Shown piece by piece: positions 26,528-38,300 of a DNA stretch of 64,000 nt (position 1 is its first letter; every line of letters begins with the position of its first letter). The notes below the pieces were generated by a model. It saw only the letters and a program-made list of their open reading frames with translations. It searched no databases and was not told the DNA's origin. The stretch is from Sipunculus nudus (lineage: Eukaryota; Annelida; Sipuncula; Golfingiida; Sipunculidae), in the NCBI GenBank assembly GCA_026874595.1, contig CM049313.1, positions 17,607,508-17,671,507 of the forward strand, written 5' to 3'. The translations under genes and the position numbers were made by a program.

Positions 26528-29500
26528 CGGGTCTAATATTCAGAATAAGAAATACCGCATTTGTTATATTTCAACTGATAAAGGTAAAATAAAAACGTTC
26601 CTGGGCGAGTCGCTTGACACATTCAGGAATAAGAGATCATTGGACCACAGTATTGCTCGTGGCAAAGGTAAATCATTCGATACAGCAATCTCCCAATCGT
26701 AAGAAGTTGTACGAGGTCAATGGCGTACCGGGTTTGGCATTCCAGCGAGTGACTGAGCAACTCGCTGGTCCTGTACAAACAATTTTAACGAATACACGTA
26801 AAATATATGAACAATAGGTAGCTTTCAATGTCACTCTAACAACATAATCAGGCTGACAGTTTGAACAATACTGGGAGTTCGTAGAATGTTGGCATTCACA
26901 CCGTGTGCATTTAAAATTAACCACCAGGCGTTACATTACTGACATAGTTTATCAATATGAATGCCCTTATCGATTCTGAAATAATTATATGTTCAGCGAG
27001 TGCCTGGTGTCAACTGTGTTAATTTTTGACAAATAGGCTTTCCCTCCGTTGATGAGAAATACATGAATCTTTTTATGGAATATTAAAACAAGGAAAAAGG
27101 CAGTTACGTGTGAACAAACATATAAACAGAATATGAAACACTGGGAATAAAAAGGTTATAACGGGTTCATTTATTGCGGGGAGATTTTCACATTATCAGT
27201 TAAGTGCCAAGAGATTTTCACATTTTCAGTAGAGTGGTCTTTTAATTAAATATCAGTTCCCAAGCCCTGAATTCAGGTCCCTGAAATCACCGTCAGTAGA
27301 TGATTAAGATGTTGCATGGTCACATATATATCGTAGACCTGTTATAGACACTAATGTGACAATGATATTAAAGCGGGCTATTCAAACATTTGACATCGAT
27401 TATCTAAAGATAATATATTGAACCTTTTATTATTTTTTTGTTTATACCCAACATGTTGGGATGCCCTATAAATTAATCCAAACTTTAAACAAATACATAT
27501 GGTAGCATGTCAGACAAACCGGAATTTTGAAAAGGGCGTTTCGCATCTTGACTATAATAGTGGCCTTTCAGGGTCTACACGTAAGCAACAAACTATCTCA
27601 GGTTATGTGTTTTTTGTTCCGTTTATTAACATTGCTGTGTTTATTTACAGCTTGTATAATAGACAAGCTCAAACATCCGTTACAGAGGCGTTATAAACAC
27701 TGATTAGCAGGAATCCCCTACAGTTTATTAATATGTAAGCAGAATTAGGCCCAAAAAAATGAAAGATATGATTCTCAGGCACCGCCCGCGTCAATTGTAA
27801 ACCCCCGCGTCAAATTTTTTTTATTTTAATTTTCAATAGAAGCTTAACCAATTTCGAGCTCCAGCTGCTCGGACATTTCTTTCAAGAAGATAAAATCATA
27901 TAATTTTGATAAAATTTCCTTTGTTATGTAGTGTTTTTACTTGTTTAGCAAAATAAATCTGTTATTATCATGCTTTTCCCTTATCATTTGACATTTTTAT
28001 CAAAACATACAAACAAAATTAAAAATAAAAAAAAAAAACCGTCCGCCCGCATTGATTTCGGAAAAAAGTACCTGAGAACCAAACTTTAATTTTTGGCCTT
28101 AGTTAGAAATCACATAAATTCTTTAGAAAAATGTAGGTGAACACCTGGCTTAAAATACGCGTTAATGTGTGATACGCGCTTCTGCTCTGTTCTGCACAGA
28201 CATATAAATGTATATGTTTTTATTTTATTGATTGTTAATTCCGCTCCCAACTTACAAGGGTTCGTGAGTTTTGTTGGTGGCCCTTCTAAGGGGTGCAAAA
28301 CCAGCATATGTATTTTCTTCTTTTTCTTTTGTTTTTCTTTCTTTTACCATTGAGTTTGATCCTCGATACTGTTGACTTAAAATACTGACCTTTGGGCACA
28401 ATTTAAGTCAAAGGTGACTGATTTGCACCTGATTTTTATTGTTTACCTTGATCTAATGTCCAAGGATGTACTCCATTATCGCCCAGTTGCGGGCGAGGGG
28501 AGGGGGATTACATTGACCCCCCCCCCCCTTACCAAAAAAAAATGTGGGGGATATATATCCCGCTTTCCCCCTATTTTGACGCGCCTGAACAAGAATTTAC
28601 ATCACTGTCGTGAATGATTTTCTTTACATAATGAGTGTATGCCAAAATAATCCATAATAGCAAACTGTAAAGGCACTTCAAGCCTTTGTTCGCTCAAGGC
28701 AGGGAAGGATATTTAAATTAAGCAATGTAATTGTCACAGAATAGAGTCCTCTCGGCACTTGACAGACTGATTGCTTGTACAATGCTTAAGTGGCACTTTC
28801 TAAAACGGGCTTGGTCATCCGAAAATGATCGGGATTTTTTATTGATTGGACCACCGGGTTTTGGACACAAATAGCATGTCTTCTGATAAATTACATAGGA
28901 TCCCGGGAGAGAATCGATGAGTGGCCTCTGTATAGCGACATTCACGCTCTTTTCCCGTCATCACCAGTATCAACTACGGTGAATGGTTATTGATTAGTGT
29001 TAGGAGTGCTTGGAGTGGGGAACCGTGTACTTATGATTGAGCGGACAGCAGCAATAACAAACTAGGGGTCGCTGGCTGATTACATTACAAACCATGTCCG
29101 CCCTCTTAAAGGTGCCAGTCTATACCGCGTCATTTAATATTAGCAGCACTTTCTATTGCATTGTGGGACTAATCCAAAAGCCAACAGTCCTTGAATACGC
29201 AATTAAAAAAAGAATAACTAATCCATATATTTGTGCCATTAACTTAATATAACAAGTACACTGGCTGTCGGCACTGGAAAAGGGTTTAAAGACATGTTTC
29301 TGCCTCATTGGTTTTCAGTCATGTGATAAAAGTGCATTCATTTAAAATTTAATCTTGGAAGTGCCAAATCGAAACCAGGATAACATAATGCACATAAAAT
29401 TCGCATTTAAGTTCATCCGTTTCATTTACTGTAGCCTCCCGCATCATTTCAGCATAACTGGCCAAGACACTTTATTCAGATGGCAATGATTTATGCATTT

Positions 29501-32500
29501 TATTCTGTAAAGGTCTTCGGAACGTGATGATCTGATCTTATTTAACGAGGACGTAAATATCCAAACAATCCATTATTTTTGTAATAATTTCTTTTTAATT
29601 TCGAACTTTGCTTGGAGAAAAAGTTTCAAGAACATAGATCAAACAATAGTGTTATAATGTTTAAAATGACTCTTGCAGTAATTGATAGGAAACCGTTAAA
29701 ACCTTGACAAAACAAGGGGGGATAAACAGACAAAGCAGGTTTGACAGCTAAAATGTCAGGCACCAGAAGAGGGGGATCGTTCAATACAGATGAACATAAT
29801 AAAATGAAACCTACTACTTGCCGATGGGGGGAGGAAAAATTTATATGGTAATTTAGGACATGCTAGTTGTTTTGTCCGAGGTAACCGCTTCCATTTTTTT
29901 AATGCTAACTTAACTAAATATGTGTACAGCTGCAGAATTCCATTCCAGTTTCGGACTACGTGGCAGGGCAGTATCACACGCTTCTTCTCATTTAATATTC
30001 TAACGTTAACAAGGCCCATTGACTGCTGCACCTGCGGGTCCAGGGTGCGTATTCACCCGAAAGGCGCAGTCGTTTGTGAGTGAAACACGGTTGTTAAGCC
30101 TGGCTTTCCCTTAAAGCCTGCAGAGCGCTGACCCTGGGTGGGGGCAGACCCTGAAAAATCTCACCGCCCCAGCTGAGATTCGAATTCACGATCTCCCGGC
30201 TTTGAGTCCCGCGCTCTACCTCTATAAGCCACAGAAGCTGGTTAGGGCATGCTAGTTTCACTCTAGTTTCTGACGTACCAACTTTAAAAAAAAATAGATT
30301 CAAGTCAAGCATGCAGTTACAATATATTCAAATGAACAATCGTGGACTCTTTATAAATGTTATTTTGATTGACTATTTCAGAGTCGGTATATTACATATT
30401 ATTAACATGCTTCTGTTTTAAAAACTTGGTTCTTCTTTAAAGATACATTTATTATATCCCTTTCATTTAAAAAAAGAAATACATAAATATAAAGCAGCTT
30501 TAGTTTTCAGCCTATCAGGGACGGATCCAAAGGAGGGTTAAATCTCCCCTCATTGCAAAAAAAATACCCTCTTTGTAGACTTTTTTACATCTAAACTATC
30601 CTCTCCCTGAGCTGTGGAATTCTTGAAAGGCATTCGACCCTCGGTGTAAAATTCTACTTCCCTTCCCAAAATCCTGAATTAATCTTATATACATGGAATT
30701 GCAGCGGTCTGATTATAAACTACGTAGAATGATTTTTGCTCAATATGATAACATCATGTACGACGAACTGAAATACATACGTCTTTCAAACTATATATGT
30801 GTATTGGGTCCTGTCCCATGAGATTCCAAAAAGGTTAGTGAATCCCGTGCTAGTTGTCTTTGGCTTGAGATTAAGAGAGAGGGAGAGACCGAGAGCGAGA
30901 GTGCCTTTCCCCTAATAATCTCCATGATATGTAAGCTGTTTTTAATGTGCATACATAAAAGCTTCACTTGACGCAATACAAAGCGTTCCTCTATTTACAA
31001 GATGGAAGTCCTTGTTGGTGTCCTGCTACCAAATTATGTTTACAAACTATAAACATTGTTTTAAAAGCAACTTTATGATGACGATTGAGACCGAAAGCAA
31101 AGGGAATACTTTTACATCAGTTTTGGAGGGACTGTATACGAGCTTATATTGTGAAGTGTCTGAATTATTCTTGTCAGTGTCAAAATGCCAAACTTCCAAA
31201 ATTCCTCATCTATATTATAAGATGAATAATAATAAAAAACACGGTAAAAAAAAAGCATTTCTGTTAATTTTTAAATATCCGCCTATCATAATCCAAAAAG
31301 GCCATCTGTAGGCAAACAATACGGAACTATACGAGATTGCAAACGGCAGAAGAAGGCATTGCTGGATTAACTTGTGCAAACAGCTACTTCCGGTCATTCT
31401 CAACAAGGGGTCGTGTCCGGCGTTCATGGTGATCAAAAGAATGGTTTCACTTAATGGCTAGCAGGTATTAAGAGGGATTTATAAAGATCTAACATTTACG
31501 ATGTGTGCTCTGCTACAGGATGTCTCAAAATGTCTGAAAGTTAGAAAAGCTCAAAACATTAAATTGCATATTTAGAAAAAATAGGCATTCCATGATGGTA
31601 GACCAAAAGCGATTTGATTAAACATTCTTTAAAGGGGTCCAATCACCTATAAAGCATGTTGAATAAACACGAAAAATTGATTTTTCTCTTTAAAATAAAT
31701 CTGTACTTGCCGAAATTTTCCCTTGAAATTATTCAAAACAGTGGACCAAAGGTGTAAACACAGCATATGCATCGCCGGGTCACAACATCTGTACACTAGG
31801 AGATGCCCTGACTGACTTGGCCAAAAAAATGTAATACATGTTCCCACTGGCTGAAACATCACGTTTGCGCCTCATATTCAGACTTCCGGTTAGACAGCCT
31901 TGTCATGGTAAACAGAAACACACGAACTGTCTTTACAAACACGCGGAGTCATATAAAGTTATCAAACAACCGTAGACTGAGACTGAGACTGTGTGCCGGG
32001 ATGCTGTACGCCCGAAACTTTTGTAAAAAGCAAAACTGAATTGATAGTGTGAAAGAACACTCATAATATAGGTTCTGATTATGTCCCTTAACTTCAACAC
32101 CTTTAATGTGTTTTTTTAAATCATGATTATTTTTATTATATTTATAATGAATAACATCAAAATGGTGTTGTATGGTGTTATAAATCCTGTTTTATTTCTA
32201 ATTGTGTAATTGTAAAGGTTGTTTCCATATGCGCGTGTATGCAGACTGGCAGACGTATATTTGTGTACAGTGGTATCGAGCAGGCCTTCTACAAAAAAAA
32301 GTGTGACGTGATTTTAGCCCGAATCCCTGAGTTCACGCAGACCCTATGCGTGAAAATCGCTCCTGTGATGATTTTCACGTATACACGCACATTCGCAAAT
32401 ACGATGACGAATACATGGAAACACCTCAGTTGACAAATCATATATGAGCGATGTTTTACACATACGCGCACATAGAAAAACACATCAATGCTTACGGTTG

Positions 32501-33093
32501 AAATGAACGCTTATTCTGAGATTATTATGTATGGGAGAAATAAAACACATGTACATTTTCTACTTATATGTATACAAATTATCCGTTCTACGTTTCAAAA
32601 CTGAGATGTGATACCAGTATTATAAAATTTGTTTAAAATACGTTTTAACTAGTTTTATATTGTTTCAGGAAAACTATCTTTATTATGATTACATTACCCT
32701 CGGTCATTTAAAATTGGTTCTATCGACAATTATACGTGATGGAACGTTTTGCAGTAAATTATATTTTATACCGATATATTTATCGTGGATTTTTCACACT
32801 CATTGTTCATTGCATAAATTACAGAATTAAATATTACAACCAGGGACTAATTGCACAATGTCCATCTACAATAAGGGACTGAAGGGACATTTTCAGCTCG
32901 TCTTTTATTATATAGCAATATAGATAAATGCAACACAACAAAAATATCCTTATACCGGTATGCATTTAGAAAATATTTGCACCATAATCACGAGCAATTT
33001 TCCTCAGTTCATTGGTTTGTTAGGTGCTGTAAACCTTCATATGATTCGGAATGTGGTCCAGGTATGCGGTTGCGGATAAAATACATGTATGTG

Positions 33094-33159
<66 letters not shown>

Positions 33160-33852
33160 CGAATATTTTCCCTGTAATGTAAAACATGACTGGATAAGAT
33201 TAAGAAAACGGCAGCTTATATGTAAACATAAATTGACAAATCAAGAGTGGATCATACGGGAATGTTTTATATATATTTGCAATGATTTCGTTTCCAGGCG
33301 AGGACATTTTTCCTTATGGTTTATACGATTAACACATTTGATTCTGGGATACCCCAACTAAAATTTACGTGGTTTAAATTTTGTTATTAGACGGGTCGCT
33401 ATATGATCCGACATTTTCTTTGTCCGATGTCCGATGAGGCCGGATATGTTCCACAACCGAATTAAAGGAAACAGTACCTCATAAAATCATAATTTTGACT
33501 CGATCCACAATCACGCCCGTACCGCATCCGCAACCCCTTAAAGGATTCGTAGTTCTTGGTATTAAATGTTATCTGCTTTCCCAACTTTGAACAAGAAGGG
33601 ATAAAAAACCGATAGCCGTCATACATGTAATTAATATTTTACAATAAAATATTTTTCTTCCGTTGTCGCAATATTTATAACGAATAATGGTATTTTCATT
33701 CGCTTGCAGCTCTAAAATGTGTATTACATAGAGACACAGGTATATACAATGTATATAAATTGTCATCACAACTATTGCAATAAACTTCCATGCATAGACG
33801 ATTGCGTTCGGTTCTCTAGGAAAAGAGGGATATATCAGATCAATATCAATAT

Positions 33853-33917
<65 letters not shown>

Positions 33918-36043
33918 ATATATTTATATACACACATATATGTGTGTGTTTTTGTGTGAAAATGAAGTTTTAGGTTGTAATAATTTGTTATTACTTACAC
34001 CAGCCATTACATATGGTATCACGGCACAAGAAATGTATTAGGTTGACTAATCTCAGTCGAGTAAATAGATCCCGGGTCGTTGTCAACCACGCTATACTGT
34101 CGGTGATGATCACGTAACACGGTCGACAGCTACAACTAAGACGATGTAAGTGCCTGAGTTGGAAATTTTTCTAACCTACATTTATCTTTATTCGCAAATT
34201 TGCTGTACACAACAGAGAGAAGAAGTATTGAAAAAATACATGTATGGAACCATGCATTCAGGTGACATCGCATCATCATTTTATATCAATCCTACATATT
34301 TAGATTTTGCATCTATTTCTGCACTGACTCATGAAAGTTTTAAGTAAAATGGTACACGCTAAAATATATCTCTTCTTCTCACTTTTGAGATTGATTGGTT
34401 CATATGTGCGAGAATAATGGAGCAGGTTCATCAAAGATTAAATATGGAAGTACAGTAACAAAATGTCACGAGAACATCTATTTTTTTATACCTAAGAATG
34501 CCCTTGAGAGATTTTATATAACTGTGTCGCTCGTACGATATTAAACATGCCTGTCACCTGAGCTTCCTCGCCTGGTGGTCGTTAGCATGTTGGTGACAGT
34601 GTAGCATACTTGACGGCTGGAAGCTCGCCCCTTGTGCTGAAAACAATCGACACAAAATTAATAAAACACGGCAGGTAGACAGAACATTCTGTACAAATAT
34701 ATATGTCAGTTGGGGTGATGATAGTGCCATTTTACTGGTGCGATCATTCTTTAAGTGTAAATTATTTTTTTTTTTTTACAAAATCTGCATGGAGGACTTT
34801 CTGTTCGCGCGTGTTTCAAATTCGCGACCGTTGCCCGAAAATAAAACCGTCGTAAATAGGCTTACATTTGTATTATTGCCTTATTAGCACCTCTTACGTT
34901 ATCCTAGTCTGTTATCGAAAATGGTCGAAAAGTGAAAGATATATAAATTATAAAGCATATACTTATATTTATGTTACCCGTAAATCTAGGATTGATAATA
35001 TAATTATAATTAATTTGTTATGTGTTCAACAGTTCGTTATTCCTTTATAAATTATTCGCCATATTGTTTAACCTCCGCGCACATATTAGAATATTAAAAT
35101 CAGTAATTTAATTATGGATATACCATATGTAAATTACCCTATAGTAAGATCGTCTACATAGAACCAACGTAACAATGCAAAATGAAAATCGCTAAAAATC
35201 CTTGCGAATATGAAGCCAACACTGAACTTCAACACAGAGTTTATGTGAACACACTTTTCTGTCTCTCCGTTGGTATGTTTCTTGCTCGTGTACAAAATAC
35301 AGTGAACCCCCACTGTAGCGGACAGTCACGGGACCGAACCATTTGTCTGATTATAACAGGCTTGTCGGGCCCGGTGGTCCTCTTGTGGCTAGATGTTCTA
35401 GAAGAGGAACATAACCCTCCTCGAAAAACTGTATTTATTTATGTTTATTTATGAGACTGTTACATAAACTATTTTTAGGGTCATTATTAACATTATTTGA
35501 TAGTAAAATATACATTCCAAAATTGACTGAGAATGGCCGTTGTCCTGAAGAGCGGGGTGTTCACTCCAGGGGGTGTCCATAGCCCGGAGTTTCACTATGT
35601 ATAAGAAAGGTGGATATTAAATAAAAGGAGATGAAATGAGCTTTGTAATCTCTTTTGGTTAAGTTAAATTGAGAAATGCTTTGACGTTTGAGTTAGTTAT
35701 AGTCATAAGCGTTGAAGTAATATAAAATAAAGTAGAAAAAAATGTTTTTTTGTTTTTTTTCACCGGGCTTTTGCATCATTTTAATCAAATAATTCTACCA
35801 CATTTAGACGGACCGTAGCATGTACCACGCCTTGTGCGTATACGGGTTTTTGGAACAGTTTTCCCGTGTACGTTGAGTGGAGGGACGGGCTCTTAAGAAG
35901 ATAGCAACTAACAACATATGAAGAAAAAGTTGTCTGGGTGTTTACCGATATATAATCTGTGTACTTTCTATAGACAAATTGCTTTAATATCCAATTTTAT
36001 TTTTTCCCCTTTTTTCAGAAAACAGACTAAGGATAAAAGCTGA
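19697..36043 (+). CDS. Kv3/Shaw-like voltage-gated potassium channel (N-terminus outside window)
   Basis: Pore-forming alpha subunit of a tetrameric voltage-gated K+ channel of the plasma membrane. Kv3/Shaw relatives carry delayed-rectifier or leak-like currents in neurons and muscle. Four coding segments are proposed: 19697-19915, 22077-23279, 23817-24007 and a small candidate terminal exon 36019-36043. Every junction has AG/GT borders and compatible phase (0, 0, 2). The visible part is about 545 residues: the end of T1, all six membrane segments with the pore, and a basic coiled-coil-like tail. The initiator and the first ~90-100 residues of T1 must lie upstream of the window or in an exon I could not recognise. 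Odd points are Thr at the first S4 arginine position and TVP in place of PVP in S6. The assignment to the Kv family is very secure; Shaw/Kv3 over other Kv classes rests on the T1 and S4-S6 sequence. Confidence 0.9.
20611..20712. repeat. 51-bp tandem duplication in intron 1
   Basis: Two nearly identical copies of a 51-bp segment run from 'actccgtgctttatacc' to 'ttaacccaaatctt'. It is a simple local duplication. Confidence 0.85.
21252..21873. mobile_element. 614-bp TTAA-flanked foldback/MITE-like element
   Basis: TTAA at 21252-21255 and at 21870-21873 bracket an element with imperfect terminal inverted repeats. The left end reads 'aggtagtatctcacatggctgcgac'; the complement of the right end reads 'gcctgtatctcaatgggctgcaac'. 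The interior is rich in 'gcgac' and 'gtcgc' words on both strands, so the single strand could fold extensively. It has no protein-coding capacity. It ends about 200 bp before the S1-S6 exon of the channel gene. Confidence 0.75.
22077..23279 (+). CDS. Kv channel exon: S1-S6, pore and proximal C-terminus
   Basis: A single 401-codon exon, phase 0 at both ends (acceptor 'tctttgtag', donor AAG|GTAAGG). S1 is 'VYAFVSMLFVATSILTFVAE'. The S1-S2 loop carries a CCC cluster and an N-glycosylation-like NQT. S2 contains 'FEIILRF', S3 'IIDFVCLLPHY', and S4 'ITMLRIVRVLRIFKLMKH' with regular basic residues at every third position from Arg143. The pore helix and selectivity filter 'TMTTVGYGD' include exon residues 215-221. 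S6 ends 'VIAFTVPIVVNNF', where Kv3/Shaw relatives have PVP; the Thr is exon residue 247 (codon ACC at 22815). The 'HAQSRIKLP' after S6 is typical of Shaw-type channels. The rest is a hydrophilic tail rich in Ser, Thr and Lys. Confidence 0.97.
23280..23816 (+). other. channel intron 2 (537 bp)
   Basis: Borders are GTAAGG and AATTGTAG. If retained, translation would add about 17 residues and stop at 23331-23333, giving a shorter alternative C-terminus. Nothing else is recognised. Confidence 0.8.
23817..24007 (+). CDS. Kv channel exon: charged coiled-coil-like C-terminal segment
   Basis: Phase-0 acceptor after 'attgtag'. It encodes 63 codons plus two bases. The product is highly charged and helix-prone ('EEQTKELLAGLAGANRRFDD', then Lys/Arg/Glu-rich), likely a cytoplasmic helical tail. 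The donor is AAAAG|GTAGGA, phase 2. If that donor is not used, an in-frame TAG three bases on (24009-24011) ends the protein immediately after Ser-Lys-Ser-Lys-Arg. The exon can therefore act as either an internal or a terminal exon. Frame continuity with the preceding exon supports its reality; no homology is claimed for the tail. Confidence 0.75.
24555..26120 (+). repeat. tandem ~345-bp repeats and GGTGGCGCC-core repeats
   Basis: From 24565 to about 25440 there are about two and a half copies of a ~345-bp unit. Each runs from 'acagggcacaaa.tgtaac.gctggacctggaatc' through 'gatcaccatgattctttg.atgaatattgatcatggag' to 'actggtggcgcaacc.gtatttttt'. From 25450 to 26115 follow shorter units with 'gactggtggcgccacct' and 'ctcaggagtggttcaa.gtattgg', shared with 16181-16960. 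The array is non-coding. A related piece lies at 6425-6690 and a weak one at 46270-46540. Confidence 0.8.
26121..26433. other. no feature recognised
   Basis: Intronic sequence between the repeat array and the CT microsatellite. Nothing is supported here. Confidence 0.4.
26434..26524. repeat. (CT)n(AT)n compound microsatellite
   Basis: About 24 CT repeats run directly into about 20 AT repeats. Confidence 0.97.
26525..27744. other. no gene recognised
   Basis: AT-rich intronic sequence. A small direct repeat 'agattttcacat.ttcagt' occurs near 27181 and 27211. Confidence 0.4.
27745..28102. mobile_element. TTAR-flanked MITE, copy 2 (partner of 4218-4512)
   Basis: A 350-bp element between TTAG at 27745-27748 and TTAG at 28099-28102. 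Terminal inverted repeats are about 35 bp and imperfect. The left end is 'gcccaaaaaaatgaaag', then 'tatgattctcagg'; the right end mirrors this with 'cctgagaacc', then 'ctttaatttttggcc'. Its interior aligns with the 4.2-kb copy ('tcatgctttt.ccttatcat', 'aaacatacaaa'). Confidence 0.75.
28485..28590. mobile_element. hAT-type MITE remnant
   Basis: The segment 'gattacattgac...gtgggggatatatatccc...ccctattttgacgcgcctg' matches the right end of the complete MITE at 56203-56608. It keeps the terminal 'ttgacgc.cctg'. The left part is missing. Confidence 0.55.
28591..30059. other. no gene recognised
   Basis: AT-rich sequence without recognisable repeats or exons. The 28103-28484 interval is likewise blank. 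Confidence 0.4.
30060..30240 (-). mobile_element. tRNA-derived SINE fragment
   Basis: On the minus strand an A-box-like 'ataGAGGTAGAGCGCGGG' (30211-30230) and a degenerate B box 'gaattcgaatctc' (about 30175-30188) have tRNA spacing. The stretch between them ('actcaaagccgggagatcgtg') reads like a tRNA anticodon-variable region. The B box has changes from GGTTCGANTCC and no acceptor stem closes, so this is a decayed SINE or tRNA pseudogene. Confidence 0.6.
30241..31628. other. no gene recognised
   Basis: AT-rich intronic or intergenic sequence with no supported feature. Confidence 0.4.
31629..32091. mobile_element. TTAA-flanked element, 455 bp
   Basis: Perfect TTAA at 31629-31632 and 32088-32091. 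The left end is 'aggggtccaatcacc'; the complement of the right end is 'gggacataatcagaacc', an imperfect inverted repeat. A longer relative sits at 52393-53104, sharing 'cacctataaagcatgttgaat', 'aggagatgccctga.tgac' and 'aaacttttgta.aaagcaaaactg'. It is non-coding; a Kolobok- or piggyBac-type non-autonomous element is inferred. Confidence 0.8.
32225..32476. repeat. foldback-like inverted repeat
   Basis: A perfect 9-bp hairpin (GTGAAAATC at 32350-32358 and GATTTTCAC at 32370-32378) sits at the centre. The outer flanks 'catatgcgcgtgtatg' and the complement of 'cacatacgcgcacatag' also resemble each other. It is possibly a small foldback transposon. Confidence 0.4.
33097..33159. repeat. (AT)n microsatellite
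   Basis: About 30 uninterrupted AT repeats. A second AT block lies at 33858-33925. Confidence 0.95.
33160..35299. other. no gene recognised
   Basis: Apart from the (AT)n at 33858-33925, nothing is recognised. Confidence 0.4.
35300..35597. mobile_element. TIR element (CAGTGAACC-type ends)
   Basis: The left end is 'cagtgaacccccactgtagcggac', preceded by TA. The complement of the right end is 'tagtgaaactccgggctatggac'. These are about 23-bp imperfect inverted repeats spaced 298 bp apart. TA target duplication is intact on the left only. The ends resemble Tc1/mariner-pogo MITEs common in invertebrates, an inference. It has no coding capacity. Confidence 0.6.
36019..36043 (+). CDS. candidate terminal exon of the Kv channel
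   Basis: A strong acceptor (polypyrimidine run, then CAG at 36016-36018) is followed by one base that completes the split Arg codon from the exon ending at 24007. The frame then reads Lys-Gln-Thr-Lys-Asp-Lys-Ser and TGA (36041-36043). The lysine-rich composition continues that of the preceding exon, and phase 2 fits exactly. The coding part is only 25 bp, so chance agreement is possible. The alternative is termination at the TAG at 24009. Confidence 0.45.
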
Positions 36044-37470
36044 GTTCCTCGGAGACAGTTATCAAGGAGTGATAGAGATCCTGATGATGAAGACTGCAGG
36101 AATGGGATGCTCATCCCAATGTTCCCGATACGGCTGCAAACTGAAATCCACTTTGGATAACAGGAATGTACTTACGGTATAGCAGTGTGTAAGATTTGCA
36201 CTGCCAGCCTTGAGAGTTAGAGACATCAAAGTCTAGAAAATAGCAAAAGATCTGATTGGTGTTTTATAGAGAGAACAATTTTAAGACATGGTCAGCTTTT
36301 TAATGGTATTTTACGAAAGGAGACTTATGTCTCAATACAAAAGCGTGTTCTTTTTAGTTTGAACTTTTATTCCGTTCTAATGGACCTGGTTACCGATCAG
36401 CCCCTAGCTACATCGTTTTGCAGTTTAGTTGCTAAAAAGTTTGTCAGTGTGACACAAATATTTTTTTATCAATATGGCCTGGCTGGGGCACTTAGGTAAA
36501 AAAATCCTGACACAATTATTTTTCATGATTCTATTGATGATTTGTAAATTTCATTTGTATGTTCCTTTCTAACACTGTGTAATTTGATGATAATTGGCTG
36601 GACCAGTTCTTCTGTCATATCGCACTTCTGTTTGGAATTCATAACATTTAGGAATCCTACCATTTGGAAATCGTAACTCTTCGATCACTTTTAACCTTAC
36701 GATAAGACTTTGTTTTAATTTCTGCAAATAGTGCCTCATAGAGACTGTAGTATAAGGCACTTTTATAATAAAACCGTTTTGAATGATAAACCTGTATAAT
36801 GTATACAGTATGTGCCTAATTCATTTTGTCATGCAATGTCTATGGGGAAGAAAAAGCTTAAAATGCACAATTTTTATTGTTCACACTAGAATTATTAGAA
36901 TTAGAAATGTGCGTCACGGTTTGCTGCCTCGATGGTTAAACCTCAGGTCAGCTCCGCCTACCAGAACAAAGGCGTTCGAATTAAGTATCACCTGCATACA
37001 ATTTGTAAAATCTACACTCAAGGTTTCCCTAATACTTATGAAGGACGGCCGTCCCGACCTTGGGAATTACATCTCGCATTGGTAAACATGCATGTAAGCA
37101 AAGCACCTGTTCAAATGAACTCAAAAAATATTAATTTATTGTTTCTAGGGTATAACCCTAGGCCTAAAAAAATATTTGATTAAAAATGTTAAATAACTGT
37201 TTGAGTAAAATTGCTTACAGTCAACAAAACACTTTGACAAAAGCTAACTACAGCCACCGTTATAAATGGATGCGGTCAACTTGAATCTGTAGGCCTTTAT
37301 TTTCTTGTCAAAGTAGAGATATAACGATTATTGACCACTGAACTGGCACATGTTATCGGGTAAGAAAGCATAGCCCTTTCATTATGGAGTGTTTTATAAA
37401 GAATGTTTAATAAGCTGTATATACTTGATATTAGCAGTGAAAGTGAATAAACATTTTTTCTCAGACGCGA
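36044..37470 (+). other. candidate 3'UTR of the channel gene
   Basis: No supported reading frame. AATAAA occurs at 37446-37451 with GT-containing sequence shortly after, a possible polyadenylation signal; an earlier weaker candidate is 'ataataaaa' near 36765. This depends on the 36019 exon being real. Confidence 0.3.
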
Positions 37471-37841
37471 ATTCATGGTTGTAACTGTAAGTGCACAGCA
37501 TTGTGTAGAATACCGATACGAAGCTAGTGGTTTAAAAAACTCGTTAGCTTTGGATTTAGTTTATTTTTCTGAAACTGCTGATTTCAGAGTGGAATGGGCG
37601 ATATCATAGATACTGATAAGGTTATTTTGTGGCTGCACCTGATATTGAATATTTTTAAAATAGGACATGCATTTACCATGTAAATATTATCCCTTTGTAA
37701 ATATGATGCCAATATACTTGTATAAAACATAAAAGTGCATACAGTTTACAAGTGTCTTATTGATGTGGTGAATATATATTTTATCATATTTGTTTTGCTC
37801 TATTTGTTCTCCATTAAAAACATTTATTCATAACTTTATAC

Positions 37842-38080
37842 ATATATACATGCACATGTATACAAACATACATAAATGCATATAATTAATTTTGACATTC
37901 ACACGTCGCCTTGGTTATACAAACACACATATATACATCTGTATATATATTATATATATATATAAAGTGGAACCCCGCCTTGCGACCACCCCCAACTTTA
38001 TACATACATACATACATACATACATACATAAATGCATATATAATTAAGTGTGATATTCACACGTCTCCTTGGTTTAACAA

Positions 38081-38117
<37 letters not shown>

Positions 38118-38300
38118 ATATGTATATAAATAAAGTGGAACCCCGCTTGCGACCACCCTCACATTTGCGACCACTTTCTTTCTTCCTGAATATATGATTC
38201 AGGTAACTTAGGGTTTCACAAAATACGACCACACCGAAACTACGGTCACTTTGGTCAGTCATCAAAGTGATCATAACTGCTTGGTTCCACTGCAAACACA
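37842..38300. repeat. ~162-bp tandem duplication with microsatellites and short TIR element
   Basis: The block 'cataaatgcatata...cacacgtc.ccttggtt...agtggaaccccgc.ttgcgaccacc' occurs twice (about 37871-38000 and 38031-38160), each with an internal AC/AT microsatellite. From 38134 to about 38291 the ends AGTGGAACC and GGTTCCACT are perfect 9-bp inverted repeats, like the TIR element at 35300. Confidence 0.7.

Larger units (their letters stand above)
24008..36018 (+). other. putative long intron 3 (~12 kb), transposon-filled
   Basis: Runs from the GTAGGA donor to a 'ccccttttttcag' acceptor at 36018. It holds a GGTGGCGCC-type repeat array, microsatellites, three TTAA or hAT MITEs and a SINE. 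No further channel-like exon is visible. If the 36019 exon is not real, this is intergenic. Confidence 0.5.
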
